In this document: piece by piece, positions 63,988 through 64,000 of the stretch | How positions within the stretch are numbered: the stretch's first letter is position 1 | Layout: every line of letters begins with the position of its first letter | Assembly (NCBI RefSeq): GCF_003602275.1 | Contig: NZ_QZVT01000004.1 | Location: 426,463 to 490,462 of the forward strand | Direction of reading: 5' to 3' | Length of the DNA: 64,000 bases | Source: Arthrobacter cheniae | GTDB lineage: Bacteria > Actinomycetota > Actinomycetes > Actinomycetales > Micrococcaceae | Translations under genes and position numbers: made by a program | The notes under the pieces: generated by a model | What the model saw: only the letters and a program-made list of their open reading frames with translations | The model's database searches: none | Told to the model about the DNA's origin: nothing

Positions 63988-64000
63988 CACCTGCAGTTCT

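Overview
The window is high-G+C actinobacterial chromosome. It is best read as the replication-origin region of a member of the Micrococcaceae (Arthrobacter sensu lato). The gene order rpmH-rnpA-yidD-yidC-jag-rsmG-parA-parB on one side of dnaA, and dnaN-gnd-recF-dciA-gyrB-gyrA-DUF3566-tRNA-Ile-tRNA-Ala on the other, is the conserved actinobacterial origin neighbourhood. The PASTA-kinase/FHA/PP2C/RodA/PBP cluster, crgA, mshA and the actinobacterial LexA box agree with this. The Arthrobacter-level assignment rests on overall resemblance, not on a search.

Layout. 1-3602: a sugar-acid (hexarate) catabolic block with the end of a glucarate dehydratase, an AEC-family carrier, an L-talarate/galactarate dehydratase and an overlapping FCD-type GntR regulator, with an operator-like palindrome before the second dehydratase. 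3761-6110: a PAP2 phosphatase, a LysR effector-domain-only protein and a divergent DUF5997 protein. 6223-12153: an SOS mutasome operon (imuA'-imuB-dnaE2) under a LexA box. 12193-13466: a secreted M14 metallopeptidase and tRNA-Leu. 13788-23307: the operon fhaA-fhaB-pstP-rodA-pbpA-pknA-pknB, which couples Ser/Thr phosphorylation to cell-wall growth. 23364-29614: pabA/trpG, a small membrane peptide, class E sortase, crgA, a DnaA-box cluster, rhomboid protease, cyclophilin, a coiled/amphipathic membrane protein, an EamA exporter and two tRNAs. 29701-41228: the leftward replication block from the DUF3566 gene back through gyrA, gyrB, dciA, recF, gnd and dnaN to dnaA, with oriC between dnaA and dnaN. 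41694-47546: rpmH through parB. 47547-50115: about 2.6 kb with no convincing gene but four parS-like sites and several repeats. 50172-55123: trxA, trxB, a detached MurJ-associated pseudokinase-like protein and murJ. 55185-63931: NUDIX hydrolase, CCA-adding enzyme, histidine phosphatase, a peptide-rich gap, mshA, an uncharacterised protein, fhs and a divergent DUF2306/MerR pair.

How it fits together. DnaA, DnaN, RecF, DciA and gyrase start and sustain replication at oriC, and ParA/ParB act on the parS cluster to segregate the new origins. The kinase cluster, MurJ, the pseudokinase-like protein, CrgA, RodA and PBP control peptidoglycan synthesis. Thioredoxin and MshA (mycothiol) provide redox balance. 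The mutasome is the damage-inducible mutagenesis module. I found no insertion sequence, prophage or CRISPR array. The points most worth follow-up are the gene-free parS region, the second DnaA-box cluster beside crgA, the separation of the pseudokinase-like module from MurJ, and the small peptide-like ORFs upstream of mshA.
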